Positions 24,822 through 32,821 of a stretch of DNA of 64,000 bases are shown one piece after another. Origin of the DNA: Streptomyces lavendulae subsp. lavendulae. Lineage in GTDB: Bacteria; Actinomycetota; Actinomycetes; Streptomycetales; Streptomycetaceae. Where the stretch lies: the NCBI RefSeq assembly GCF_002803845.1, contig NZ_CP024985.1, positions 4,588,001 to 4,652,000 of the forward strand, in the 5' to 3' direction. The first letter of the stretch is position 1. Every line of letters begins with the position of its first letter. The translations under genes and the position numbers were made by a program. The notes below the pieces were generated by a model that worked only from the letters and a program-made list of their open reading frames with translations, made no database searches and was not told the DNA's origin.

Positions 24822-25042
24822 GGCGTGTCCTTCTTCCCTGACTTCACCCGGAAGAGCGGGCAATCACCCGCTCTCCCAACGAAGTTAGGAATCAGCGCCC
24901 CTGGTCGGCGTCCCGCTCCGGAGCGGCCTTTCCACGTAGCTCTCAGGTATGACGGGCACTACCTCAGAGCCAGCCCGGCGACCTCCCCCCCACCAGCGGC
25001 CGACCCCGGTCGGCCCCCAAGGGCCCTTGTCCACCGCTGCGT

Positions 25043-25048
25043 TAGGGT
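25043..25048 (+). promoter_or_regulatory. -10 element for a leaderless HIT-protein message
   Basis: TAGGGT lies seven bases before the ATG at 25056; no good ribosome site intervenes. Confidence 0.4.
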
Positions 25049-25055
25049 CCGTCCA

Positions 25056-25535
25056 ATGAACGAGAACGACTGGAAACAGGACCGCATCGGCAGCGCGCAC
25101 CGGGGCGAGAACCCCACCGTCCTGCGCCGCCTCGACTCGGGGTTCGCGGCCATCGGGGACCGGCAGTTCCTGCCCGGCTACTCGGTCCTGCTGACCGACG
25201 ACCCGGCCGTGACCCGGCTTTCCGAGCTGTCCCGGTCCCGCCGCATCGCCTACCTCACCGACCTGGAGCGCCTCGCCGAGGCCGTCGAACGCGCCTGCGC
25301 CCGCCTCGACCCGGCCTTCCGCCGCGTGAACATCGAGATCCTGGGCAACACCGATCCCTACCTCCACGCCCACATCTGGCCCCGCTACGACTGGGAGCCC
25401 GCCGACCTGGTCCGGATGCCGGTCTGGCTCTACGAGGACGAGGAGTGCTGGCGCGGCGAGCGCCACGCCCTGGCGCCCCGCCACGACGGGCTGCGCACCG
25501 CCATCGCCGAGGAGCTGGAAGCCCTCCTCGGGTAG
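25056..25535 (+). CDS. HIT-like (histidine triad) hydrolase
   Basis: A 159-residue protein of the HIT superfamily, which hydrolyses dinucleoside polyphosphates or nucleoside phosphoramidates. NIEILGNTDPYLHAHIWPRYDW holds the triad region in pieces: the motif reads HAHIWPR, so the third histidine of HxHxH is tryptophan, as in a subset of actinobacterial homologues annotated Ap4A hydrolase-like. The first His-x-His pair is intact. It probably starts its own leaderless transcript and stands alone between two minus-strand operons. Confidence 0.72.
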   Translation: MNENDWKQDRIGSAHRGENPTVLRRLDSGFAAIGDRQFLPGYSVLLTDDPAVTRLSELSRSRRIAYLTDLERLAEAVERACARLDPAFRRVNIEILGNTDPYLHAHIWPRYDWEPADLVRMPVWLYEDEECWRGERHALAPRHDGLRTAIAEELEALLG

Positions 25536-25579
25536 CGGTGCCCCTCCCTCTGCAGAGCTACGCCGGAGTCACGCCGGAG

Positions 25580-26203
25580 CTATGCCGCCGACGTCGCCAC
25601 GCGCACCCCGAAGCCGATCAGCACGACCCCCGTCACCCGGTCCATCGCCCGGCGGACACGCGGGCGCGTGAAGAACCGCCGGGCGTGCGACAGGACGTAG
25701 ACGTACGCGCTCAGCCAGAGCAGCGTCAGCAGCACGTGCACCAGGACGAGGAGCGCCATCCCCGCCGCAGGGCGCAGGCCCTGCGGCGCGAGGGTGGGCA
25801 GCAGCCCGGTGTAGAACACGGCGATCTTGGGATTGAGCGCGTTGGAGACCAGACCGGTCCGCCAGGCGCTCCCGCTCCCGCCGTCGCTCCCGGCCCCGTC
25901 GGGGTCCCCCTCCGGCCCGCCCCCCGGGCGGCGCAGGGACTGGACGCCGAGGAAGCACAGGTACGCCGCGCCCGCGAGCTTGACCACCAGGTAGACCTCG
26001 GCCGACGCGGCGAGCAGCGCGGCGAGACCGGCCACGGTCAGGGCGCCCCAGAGCAGCAGCCCGGCGGCGATCCCACCGACGGTGCGCAGCCCGTCGGCCC
26101 GCCCCCGGGAGACGGCCCGCCGGGTGACGATGGCCATGTCGGGGCCGGGGACAAGGGTGAGCAGGGCCAAGACGCCGGTAGCCGCGGCGAGTTGCGTGAG
26201 CAC
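25580..26203 (-). CDS. LysE/RhtB-family amino-acid exporter
   Basis: About 207 residues with six hydrophobic segments. The N-terminal GVLALLTLVPGPDMAIVTRRAVSRG is the LysE/RhtB signature, and SNALNPKIAVFYTGLLP is the conserved central motif. It should export amino acids or related metabolites. GTG at 26203 gives the family's usual N-terminus. The gap to the SnoaL-like gene is only 5 bases, so the two are probably co-transcribed. Confidence 0.88.
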   Translation of the reverse strand: MLTQLAAATGVLALLTLVPGPDMAIVTRRAVSRGRADGLRTVGGIAAGLLLWGALTVAGLAALLAASAEVYLVVKLAGAAYLCFLGVQSLRRPGGGPEGDPDGAGSDGGSGSAWRTGLVSNALNPKIAVFYTGLLPTLAPQGLRPAAGMALLVLVHVLLTLLWLSAYVYVLSHARRFFTRPRVRRAMDRVTGVVLIGFGVRVATSAA

Positions 26204-26208
26204 AGGGC

Positions 26209-26616
26209 TCAGTCTGCCACCAGTGGTTCGACGTAAACGGCCCTCCAGCGGGGCGCAGGGTCCTGTCCAGGGCTGGTCCAGTACTCCCGCGCGCCGACGA
26301 TCTCCCCGTCGCGCACGGTCCACAGGGAAACGGCCCGGTAGACGACGTGCTCCTCAGGTATCTCCACCTCGGTGACGACGAGGTCCCCGTCCGCGAGGAT
26401 GCGCAGCACCTCGACCGCCCCGAGGGGCCTCTCGTCGTCCTCGGACTCCTCCCCCTCGTCGCGGAGCACGGCGACGAAGTTGGCCCTGCCGACGATCCGC
26501 TCGCCGCTGACCGGCCACTCGATGACCGCGTCCTCGGCGACGAGCGCGGCCACACCGTCCCAGTCGCGTGCCTCGATCCGCTCCCACAGATGTGCCACTA
26601 CCTTCAACGGCTCCAT
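26209..26616 (-). CDS. SnoaL-like/NTF2-fold protein
   Basis: A 135-residue single-domain protein of the NTF2-like cone fold: the N-terminal helix VVAHLWERIEARDWDGVAALVAEDAVIEWP, in pieces, followed by strands ending REYWTSPGQDPAPRWRAVYVE. Such proteins are small-molecule isomerases, cyclases or stress-associated binding proteins; the sequence does not say which. A TTGTTG/CAGACT promoter with an 18-base spacer lies just upstream. It appears to lead a two-gene operon with the LysE exporter. Confidence 0.75.
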   Translation of the reverse strand: MEPLKVVAHLWERIEARDWDGVAALVAEDAVIEWPVSGERIVGRANFVAVLRDEGEESEDDERPLGAVEVLRILADGDLVVTEVEIPEEHVVYRAVSLWTVRDGEIVGAREYWTSPGQDPAPRWRAVYVEPLVAD

Positions 26617-26623
26617 GTGCCGC

Positions 26624-26653
26624 AGTCTGCGATGGGCTCCTCGTACGCAACAA
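26624..26653 (-). promoter_or_regulatory. Promoter for the SnoaL-like/LysE operon
   Basis: On the minus strand TTGTTG and CAGACT are 18 bases apart, and CAGACT is seven bases before the ATG at 26616. A CAAGC-TTT-GCTTG dyad (26651-26663) overlaps the -35 box and may be an operator. Confidence 0.5.
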
Positions 26654-26697
26654 GCTTTGCTTGCAGGCTTATTGACTTCGACACAATCGGCCGCCGA

Positions 26698-28272
26698 CTA
26701 CTCCCGGTGATACGTGAGAGGGGGGTTCGATCCCCCGTCCAGCTCGCGCCGCAGGGTGCCGTCGGGCAGCAGGCGCAGTCGGCTCCAGCCGCCGGGAGTG
26801 CAGGTGGGAGCGGGGCCGGAGGTGACGGTGGAGGCGTCGAGCTCCACCGGGTCGGGGGCGCCGCGCAGGGTGGCCCGCCAGGAGCAGGAGTAGCCGGGGT
26901 CGTCCACGCGCAGGGTCATGACGGGCTCGCCGACCGCGCCGGGGGTGAGGTCCAGGCGCCAGGTCGCGCTGCCGGAGGCGGCCCGCCAGGTGCCTACGTA
27001 GGACTGGGGGAGGCGGGCGGCCGGGCCGCCGCCCGAGGAGGTTCCGGTTCCGGGGGCCTTGGGGTCCGTGGGGCCCGCCCCGGTGGGGGCGGACGGCGCG
27101 GAGGCGGTGACCGCCGGGCCCGGAGGGAGAGGTTCCGGGGTACTGCTCATCACCGCGTACACCGTGCCGCCCGCCGCCGCCGCGACCACGACTGCGACGG
27201 CCACCAGGAAGGCGGTCGACGCCACGGGGGGCCGGGGCGCCGGTACGGCGGGCGGCGGCCCGTACGGGTACGACGCGGGCGGAGCCGGGGGGAGGGGCGG
27301 GGGCGGGGGCGCCACGGCGGTGGGGGCCGGGGGGAGGGTGTGCCGCGGACCGGGGTCCTCGCGGTCGAGGAGCTGTACGGCGTGCCGTCCGAGCCGGTCC
27401 ACGAGCGGCGCCGGAAGCCATGGTTCCAGGGCGCGCCCGTCCGCCACCGTCCAGCCCGCCCCGACCCGGTCCAGGACCGCCGCCGGATCGGGCCGCGCCG
27501 CGGGGTCCTTGCGCAGGCAGTCCGCGACCAGCTCCCGCAGTTCGGCCGGTACGCCGTCCAGCTCGGGTTCCGCTTCGACGATGCGCAGCAGCAGCCCCGC
27601 GGCCCCGCCCGGCTGTTCCGCGTCGCCGAAGGGCTGCCGCCCGGTGGCCGCGTAGGCCAGCACCGCGCCGAGGCAGAAGACGTCGCAGGCCGGGGTGACC
27701 GCCTCGCCGCGGACCTGCTCGGGGGCCATGAACCCGGGTGAGCCGACCAGTTCCCCCGGCCGGGTCAGACCGCTGTCGGGGGTGTCGAGCGGCCGGGCGA
27801 TGCCGAAGTCGATGACGCGGGGTCCGTCGAGGGTGAGCAGGACGTTGGACGGTTTCAGGTCGCGGTGGATGAGGCCCGCGCGGTGGATGTCCTGGAGGGC
27901 GTACGCGAGTCCGGCGGCCAGGATTCGCACGGTACGGGTGGGGAGGGGGCCGAAGTCGTGCGCGACGGTCTGCCGCAGGCTCGGCCCGGCGACGTACCCG
28001 GTGGCGAACCAGGGGACTTCGGCCTCGGTGTCGGCGTCGAGGACGGGAGCGGTCCAGGCGCCGCCGACCCGGCGGGCGGCCGCGACCTCCTGGCGGAACC
28101 GGGCGCGGAACTCCTCGCGGAGGGCGAGACCGGGGTGGACGAGCTTCACCGCGACGGTGCGGCCGCGGTCGGACCGGGCGAGGTAGACCTGGCCCATGCC
28201 GCCGGAGCCGAGGCGGGACAGGACGCGGTACGGGCCGACGTGCTGGGGGTCGGCGGGGTGCAGCGGTTCCAT
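26698..28272 (-). CDS. Membrane-anchored Ser/Thr protein kinase (PknB-like)
   Basis: A 524-residue Hanks-type kinase. The glycine loop GSGGMG (22-27), K43 in VAVKL, the catalytic HRDLKPSN, DFGIA and MAPEQ motifs are intact, so it should be active. A proline-rich linker follows, then one membrane helix (about residue 350-375, VASTAFLVAVAVVVAAAAGG) and an extracellular C-terminal domain of about 140 residues with two cysteines. There are no PASTA repeats. The extracellular part probably senses a ligand, but I do not recognise it. The start has a GGAAGG-type site. Confidence 0.93.
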   Translation of the reverse strand: MEPLHPADPQHVGPYRVLSRLGSGGMGQVYLARSDRGRTVAVKLVHPGLALREEFRARFRQEVAAARRVGGAWTAPVLDADTEAEVPWFATGYVAGPSLRQTVAHDFGPLPTRTVRILAAGLAYALQDIHRAGLIHRDLKPSNVLLTLDGPRVIDFGIARPLDTPDSGLTRPGELVGSPGFMAPEQVRGEAVTPACDVFCLGAVLAYAATGRQPFGDAEQPGGAAGLLLRIVEAEPELDGVPAELRELVADCLRKDPAARPDPAAVLDRVGAGWTVADGRALEPWLPAPLVDRLGRHAVQLLDREDPGPRHTLPPAPTAVAPPPPPLPPAPPASYPYGPPPAVPAPRPPVASTAFLVAVAVVVAAAAGGTVYAVMSSTPEPLPPGPAVTASAPSAPTGAGPTDPKAPGTGTSSGGGPAARLPQSYVGTWRAASGSATWRLDLTPGAVGEPVMTLRVDDPGYSCSWRATLRGAPDPVELDASTVTSGPAPTCTPGGWSRLRLLPDGTLRRELDGGSNPPLTYHRE

Positions 28273-28397
28273 CGGCGGGTGGTCCTTCCCCCGGGGGCGG
28301 GCCGACGGGCCGAGCGTAGTTCGCTCCGCGGGGGGAGGGGGAGTGTCGGGCCGGTCCGGACCCCGGGCCGGGGGCGTTCCGGTGCGGCGCCGTTGCC

Positions 28398-28444
28398 GGG
28401 GCTCCGCCCCGGAGCCCCGCGCCTCAAACGCCGGCGGGGCTGGA
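28398..28444. repeat. Dispersed Streptomyces GC-rich repeat, copy 1
   Basis: A copy of the roughly 48-base element that begins GGGGCTCCGCCCC and ends CGGCGGGGCTGGA. I recall this word as very common between Streptomyces genes. It contains internal dyads and lies downstream of the MarR gene and upstream of the kinase start. Confidence 0.6.
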
Positions 28445-28482
28445 TTTTGGCGCGCCGGGAGGGGGTGCGGCTCAAGGATGCA

Positions 28483-28530
28483 GGGGCTCCGCCCCCGGAC
28501 CCCCGCGCCTCAAGCGCCGGCGGGGCTGGA
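28483..28530. repeat. Dispersed Streptomyces GC-rich repeat, copy 2
   Basis: A second copy, about 85 bases from the first and nearly identical. It overlaps the 3' end of the MarR-type gene and supplies its last residues (SSPAGA) and stop codon. Confidence 0.6.
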
Positions 28531-29037
28531 GTCGGTGCCGGTGGGGCTGGATTCCGGTTCGGCGGGGCCGGGTTCGGTGAGGGTGGTCAAGGCTGCCGAG
28601 AGGCGTTGCAGGGTGCGGGTCGTTTCCGCGAAGGCCTCGTCGCCCAGTTCCGCCGCCAGGCGGGTGGCCAGGTCGGCGTGGCCCGGGTCGATGCGGGCGA
28701 TCGCGGCCCGCCCCTCCTCCGTCGGACGCAGCAGCTTCGCGCGCCGGTGGGCCGGGTTCGGGGCGTACGCGGCGAGGCCCTTGGCCACCAGCAGGTCCGC
28801 CACCCGCTGCACGCTCTGCCGGGTGATCCCCATGGCCCGCGCGATGCCCGCCACCGGCAGCGGCTCGTGCAGCACCGCCCCCAGGACCTGCCACCAGGCC
28901 GCCGTCAGCCCGGCCGGGCGGGCCAGCTCCTCCGACAGCGCGAGGAACTGCCCGTTGAGGTGGAAGACGCCGAGCGCCGTCCCGCTCAGCAGGTCCTGCC
29001 GCTCCCGCAGCGAAAGCGGACGCACCGGCTCAGGCAT
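28510..29037 (-). CDS. MarR-family transcriptional regulator
   Basis: A 175-residue winged-helix regulator: LTAAWWQVLGAVLHEP, the recognition region ARAMGITRQSVQRVADLLVAKGL, and a wing with NPAHRRAKLLRPTEEG. It overlaps the DJ-1-family gene by 8 bases and is read after it, so it may regulate that gene or its own operon. The final residues after about 160 are encoded by a dispersed intergenic repeat and are unlikely to be ancestral. Confidence 0.87.
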   Translation of the reverse strand: MPEPVRPLSLRERQDLLSGTALGVFHLNGQFLALSEELARPAGLTAAWWQVLGAVLHEPLPVAGIARAMGITRQSVQRVADLLVAKGLAAYAPNPAHRRAKLLRPTEEGRAAIARIDPGHADLATRLAAELGDEAFAETTRTLQRLSAALTTLTEPGPAEPESSPTGTDSSPAGA

Positions 29038-29677
29038 CTCCGGCCTCCGCCGCGGCCATCAGCACCGGGTACGCGCTCGCGTCGGAGTCGTGGAACAGCC
29101 GGTACCAGGCGTCCAGTACCTCCGGCCGGTAGACGCCGAGCCGCGCGAAGACCTCGCGGGCGAAGGCCGCCGGTTCGGTCGGGCCCGCCGTGATCAGGTC
29201 GCCGTCGGTGACCGCGTCGGCCTCCACGTAGTGCGCGGCGCCCCCGTACCCCGGCTGCTGCGCCAGGTAGAAGGAGACCGCGCCGGTGTGGGCGCGGCCG
29301 TCCAGGAGGCCCTCGCGGGCGAGGCCCGCCGTGGCCCCGCAGATCGCCGCGACCGGGACCCCTGCCGCCAGGAACGCGCGGGCCTTCGCGGCGAACGGGG
29401 CCAGCTCGTCGCCCGTGTCCCAGAGCGAGGCGCCGGTCAGGATCAGCAGGGAGGAGTCCTCGGGACGCAGGTCCGCGAGGGCCAGGTCGGGCTGGATCCG
29501 GAGCCCGCCCATCGTCGTGACCGTCCGCCCGGCGACGAGGCCGACCGTACGGATGGTGTGGCCGCGCTGGGTGAGGTGCGCGGTGGTGTGGCCGGTCTCC
29601 CAGTCCGCGTAGGTGTCGTAGACCGCGAGGTGGACGGGCTTGGGCTCGTGCCGGGGCCCGCTCGGGGTTCCGCTCAT
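29030..29677 (-). CDS. DJ-1/PfpI-family protein
   Basis: A 215-residue class-I glutamine-amidotransferase-like protein. The nucleophile elbow AICGATAGLA carries the conserved cysteine, with the preceding PVHLAVYDTYADWETGHTT strand-loop of the family. Members include glyoxalases, chaperones and isonitrile hydratase-like enzymes; the specific activity is not predictable. ATG at 29677 follows a GGAGGCGAG site. It is coupled to a MarR regulator downstream. Confidence 0.85.
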   Translation of the reverse strand: MSGTPSGPRHEPKPVHLAVYDTYADWETGHTTAHLTQRGHTIRTVGLVAGRTVTTMGGLRIQPDLALADLRPEDSSLLILTGASLWDTGDELAPFAAKARAFLAAGVPVAAICGATAGLAREGLLDGRAHTGAVSFYLAQQPGYGGAAHYVEADAVTDGDLITAGPTEPAAFAREVFARLGVYRPEVLDAWYRLFHDSDASAYPVLMAAAEAGDA

Positions 29678-29764
29678 GGTGCTCGCCTCCGGATCGCAGG
29701 GGGTGGGTCTCTGACGAGAGGTCTATGACAAGATGCTGTCGTTTTGGGAGTGTGCTGTCAATGG

Positions 29765-29797
29765 CCCGCCCTCGGCAGACAGACTGCCGAGGGCGGG
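29765..29797. promoter_or_regulatory. 14-bp perfect hairpin upstream of the aminotransferase gene
   Basis: CCCGCCCTCGGCAG and its exact complement surround a five-base ACAGA loop, between the divergent DJ-1 and aminotransferase starts. It is terminator-like but has no gene reading into it except antisense, so it may be an operator or upstream insulator. Confidence 0.5.
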
Positions 29798-29846
29798 TGC
29801 CCACCCCCATACAGTCCGCCGATATCCCTTCCGACCTGCGCACTTC

Positions 29847-29852
29847 TAGCGT
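29847..29852 (+). promoter_or_regulatory. -10 element for a leaderless aminotransferase message
   Basis: TAGCGT ends six bases before the ATG at 29859; no ribosome site is seen. Confidence 0.4.
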
Positions 29853-29858
29853 GACGAC

Positions 29859-31211
29859 ATGACCCCTCATGTCACCGGTGCGGCCGTCAAGGCCGCCGAC
29901 CGCGCTCACGTCTTCCACTCGTGGTCCGCCCAGGCCCTGATCGACCCGCTGGCCGTCGCCGGGGCCGAGGGCTCGTACTTCTGGGACTACGACGGGAACC
30001 GCTTCCTCGACTTCTCCTCCCAGCTGGTCAACACCAACATCGGTCACCAGCACCCCAAGGTGGTCGCCGCGATCCAGGAGCAGGCCGCTCGGCTCTGCAC
30101 CCTCGCGCCCGGTTTCGCCGTGGACGTCCGCTCCGAGGCCGCACGCCTCATCGCCGAGCGCACCCCCGGGGACCTGGACAAGATCTTCTTCACCAACGGC
30201 GGCGCCGAGGCCGTGGAGAACGCCGTACGGATGGCCCGGCTGCACACCGGCCGCCAGAAGGTGCTCTCCACGTACCGGTCGTACCACGGCGCCACCGCCG
30301 CCGCGATCAACCTGACCGGCGACCCGCGCCGCTGGCCCTCCGACACGGCCGCCGCCGGGGTCGTGCACTTCTGGGGCCCGTTCCTCTACCGCTCGCCCTT
30401 CCACGCCACGACCGAGGCCGAGGAGTGCGAGCGCGCCCTCGCCCACCTCGCCGACACCATCGCCTTCGAGGGTCCGGCGACCATCGCCGCGATCATCCTG
30501 GAGTCGGTGCCGGGCACCGCCGGGATCATGACCCCGCCGGCCGGGTACCTCGCCGGGGTGCGCGAGCTGTGCGACCGCCACGGCATCGTCTTCATCCTCG
30601 ACGAGGTCATGTCGGGCTTCGGCCGCACCGGCAAGTGGTTCGCCGCCGAGCACTGGGACGTCACGCCGGACCTGATCACCTTCGCCAAGGGCGTGAACAG
30701 CGGATACGTGCCGCTGGGCGGTGTGGCCATCTCCGCCGCCATCGCCGAGACCTTCGCCACCCGCCCCTACCCGGGCGGACTGACCTACTCCGGTCACCCG
30801 CTGGCCTGCGCCGCCGCCGTCGCGACGATCAACGCGATGGAGGAGGAGGGAATCGTCGACAACGCCGCCCGCATCGGCGCCGAGGTGATCGCCCCGGGTC
30901 TGGCCGCGATCGCCGAGCGGCACCCGTCCGTCGGCGAGGTGCGCGGACTCGGCACCTTCTGGGCGCTGGAACTCGTACGGGACAAGGAGACGCGCGAGCC
31001 GCTCGTCCCGTACAACGCGGCCGGTGCCGCGAACGCGCCGATGGCCGAATTCGCGGCGGCCTGCAAGGCCTCCGGGCTGTGGCCGTTCGTCAACATGAAC
31101 AGGACGCACGTCGTCCCGCCCTGCACGGTCACGGAAACCGAGGCCAAGGAGGGTCTGGCCCTCCTCGACGAGGCCCTGTCGGTCGCCGACCGGCACACCG
31201 CCGGCGCGTAG
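29859..31211 (+). CDS. Class-III PLP-dependent aminotransferase
   Basis: A 450-residue enzyme of the omega-aminotransferase group. FFTNGGAEAVENAVRMAR binds the PLP phosphate, FILDEVMSGFGRTGKWFA carries the PLP aspartate, and FAKGVNSGYVPLGG holds the Schiff-base lysine. The N-terminus (HSWSAQALIDPLAVAGAEG) resembles taurine/beta-alanine:pyruvate-type enzymes, so an amine or omega-amino acid substrate is likely. The GntR gene immediately downstream is probably its regulator. Length is standard. Confidence 0.88.
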   Translation: MTPHVTGAAVKAADRAHVFHSWSAQALIDPLAVAGAEGSYFWDYDGNRFLDFSSQLVNTNIGHQHPKVVAAIQEQAARLCTLAPGFAVDVRSEAARLIAERTPGDLDKIFFTNGGAEAVENAVRMARLHTGRQKVLSTYRSYHGATAAAINLTGDPRRWPSDTAAAGVVHFWGPFLYRSPFHATTEAEECERALAHLADTIAFEGPATIAAIILESVPGTAGIMTPPAGYLAGVRELCDRHGIVFILDEVMSGFGRTGKWFAAEHWDVTPDLITFAKGVNSGYVPLGGVAISAAIAETFATRPYPGGLTYSGHPLACAAAVATINAMEEEGIVDNAARIGAEVIAPGLAAIAERHPSVGEVRGLGTFWALELVRDKETREPLVPYNAAGAANAPMAEFAAACKASGLWPFVNMNRTHVVPPCTVTETEAKEGLALLDEALSVADRHTAGA

Positions 31212-31220
31212 CCGGAAGGG

Positions 31221-31255
31221 ATCCGGACGCACGGTCGTCCGGATAACGGGCGTTA
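31221..31255. promoter_or_regulatory. Dyads between aminotransferase and GntR genes
   Basis: ATCCGGAC and GTCCGGAT (8-base arms, 31221-31244) are followed by TAAC-GGGC-GTTA (31244-31255). They follow the aminotransferase stop and precede the GntR start by about 90 bases. They could be a weak terminator, GntR operators, or both. Confidence 0.4.
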
Positions 31256-31343
31256 CGTCCGCATACCGGCCGCAGAACCGCTCGGTTTCAGCCGCGCTGC
31301 CTGGCCTAAGGTGTCCGAAGATCTATGGAGGAGACGGACCCCT

Positions 31344-32015
31344 ATGCCAGGCAGCGGAAGCGGAGCTGTCACCCGCAACACCCTTCGGCAGCAGATCGCG
31401 GACGCGCTGCGCGACGAGGTGCTCGCGGGTCGTCTGCCGCCGGGGACCGAGTTCACGGTCAAGCAGATCGCCGAGCAGTACGAGGTCTCCGCGACCCCCG
31501 TGCGCGAAGCGCTGGTCGACCTCTCGGCCCAGGGGCTGCTGGAGTCGGTGCAGCACCGCGGGTTCCGGGTGCGGACCTACACCGTCGACGACTTCCGGGG
31601 CATGATCGAAGCCCGCACGCTGATCCTCGACGGCATCTTCCGCTGCCTCGTCGAACGCGGCGTCGCGCCCGGAGCGGCCGAGATGCTGGTGTCGGTGCGC
31701 CGTCGCGGGGAGGAGGCGCAGCGGGCCGCCCGGAGCGGTTCGCTCGAAGTGCTCATCGGCTACGACCTGCGGTTCTGGCGGGAGCTCAGCGGGCTGGTCG
31801 GCAACCCCTACATCTCCGAGTTCCTGCACCGGATCCGGATCCAGTGCTGGGTCTTCTCCGTACCGCACCTCCAGGGGTCGCCGGAGCTGCGGACCGCGCT
31901 GTGGGACGGGCACAACGAGCTGGTCGACGCCGTGACACTGGCCGACGCCGACGAGGTGCGGCGGCTGGTGCGCGCGTACAACCAGCACGGTCTGGACTGG
32001 GCCGCCCGGCTCTGA
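31344..32015 (+). CDS. GntR-family (FadR/FCD-type) transcriptional regulator
   Basis: A 223-residue regulator. The N-terminal winged helix-turn-helix contains LRQQIADALRDEVLAGRLPPGTEF and VSATPVREALVDLSAQGLLE in pieces; an all-helical FCD effector domain follows (about 85-220). FCD-type GntR proteins sense organic acids or amino-acid derivatives. Its place after the aminotransferase suggests control of that gene. ATG at 31344 has GGAGGAG nine bases ahead; a TAAGGT at 31307-31312 is a possible -10 box. Confidence 0.87.
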   Translation: MPGSGSGAVTRNTLRQQIADALRDEVLAGRLPPGTEFTVKQIAEQYEVSATPVREALVDLSAQGLLESVQHRGFRVRTYTVDDFRGMIEARTLILDGIFRCLVERGVAPGAAEMLVSVRRRGEEAQRAARSGSLEVLIGYDLRFWRELSGLVGNPYISEFLHRIRIQCWVFSVPHLQGSPELRTALWDGHNELVDAVTLADADEVRRLVRAYNQHGLDWAARL

Positions 32016-32136
32016 GGGGCCCCGCGGCCACCCCGGTTCCGCCCGCCCGTCGCCCCGGGTTCTGCGCACCCCTTCGCGGAGCGTGTCCGGAGCACTACTC
32101 TGGCCGGATCGGCGGCAACGACTGATCGGAGCCCGC

Positions 32137-32787
32137 GTGGCCTGTGACCTGTGGCTGGTCCCCCTTGTCGACGTGCTGTGCCACAGCCCCGACAACCCCT
32201 TCGCGGAAGAGATCGCCTCGTACGACAAGGCGCTGGGCGAGGCGGGTCTGCCGTCGGTGCCCGTGTTCGCCTACATGCCGGGCCTGAGCGGGGACGTGGC
32301 CCCGGTGGCCGGTTTCGACTACGACGCCCTGCACTTCCTGCGGCGGGCGTACCTGCTGCAGATCTGCGGGCTGCCGGTGACCCCGGTGGACGAGCTGGGC
32401 GGGGACTACGAGCAGCTGCTGGAGATGTTCGAGTCCACGGCGCAGCAGTCCCACCTGGTGTGGCACTACGACCACGCCGGGGCGTACGTCCCGGTGGACT
32501 TCCCGGCTCCGCTGGCCAACGAGGAGCTGCTGGCGGGGGGCGGCCCGCTGGGATCGGCGCAGGGGCTGCTGCGCGAGCTGGCCTTCGTGGCGCCCGCGAT
32601 CGGGATAGACCCGGGGAACCCGCCGGCCGCGCCGGCGCCGCCCGGCGGGCCGACCTCGCTGGAGGAACCGGCGGGGCCGATCCCGTACGACGCGAGCCCC
32701 TTCGCGCGGGAGCGGCACGTGTGGCTCGGGCTGCACGCGGCGGCGACGCGGAGCCTCGGACAGGGATCGATGATCATCTTCAGTTGA
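32137..32787 (+). CDS. Conserved-looking protein of unknown function
   Basis: About 216 residues, acidic and proline-rich in the C-terminal third, with no signal peptide or membrane segment. The N-terminal ACDLWLVPLVDVLCHSPDNPFAEEI and the central AYLLQICGLPVTPVDELGGDYEQLLEMFE suggest a folded alpha/beta domain, quoted here in part. GTG at 32137 is selected because GGAG precedes it and the upstream frame looks non-coding. I do not recognise a family. Its codon use matches the neighbours, so it is a real gene. Confidence 0.6.
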   Translation: MACDLWLVPLVDVLCHSPDNPFAEEIASYDKALGEAGLPSVPVFAYMPGLSGDVAPVAGFDYDALHFLRRAYLLQICGLPVTPVDELGGDYEQLLEMFESTAQQSHLVWHYDHAGAYVPVDFPAPLANEELLAGGGPLGSAQGLLRELAFVAPAIGIDPGNPPAAPAPPGGPTSLEEPAGPIPYDASPFARERHVWLGLHAAATRSLGQGSMIIFS

Positions 32788-32821
32788 GCGGCCCCGCCGC
32801 CCGCGACCGGGGCCCCCTGCC

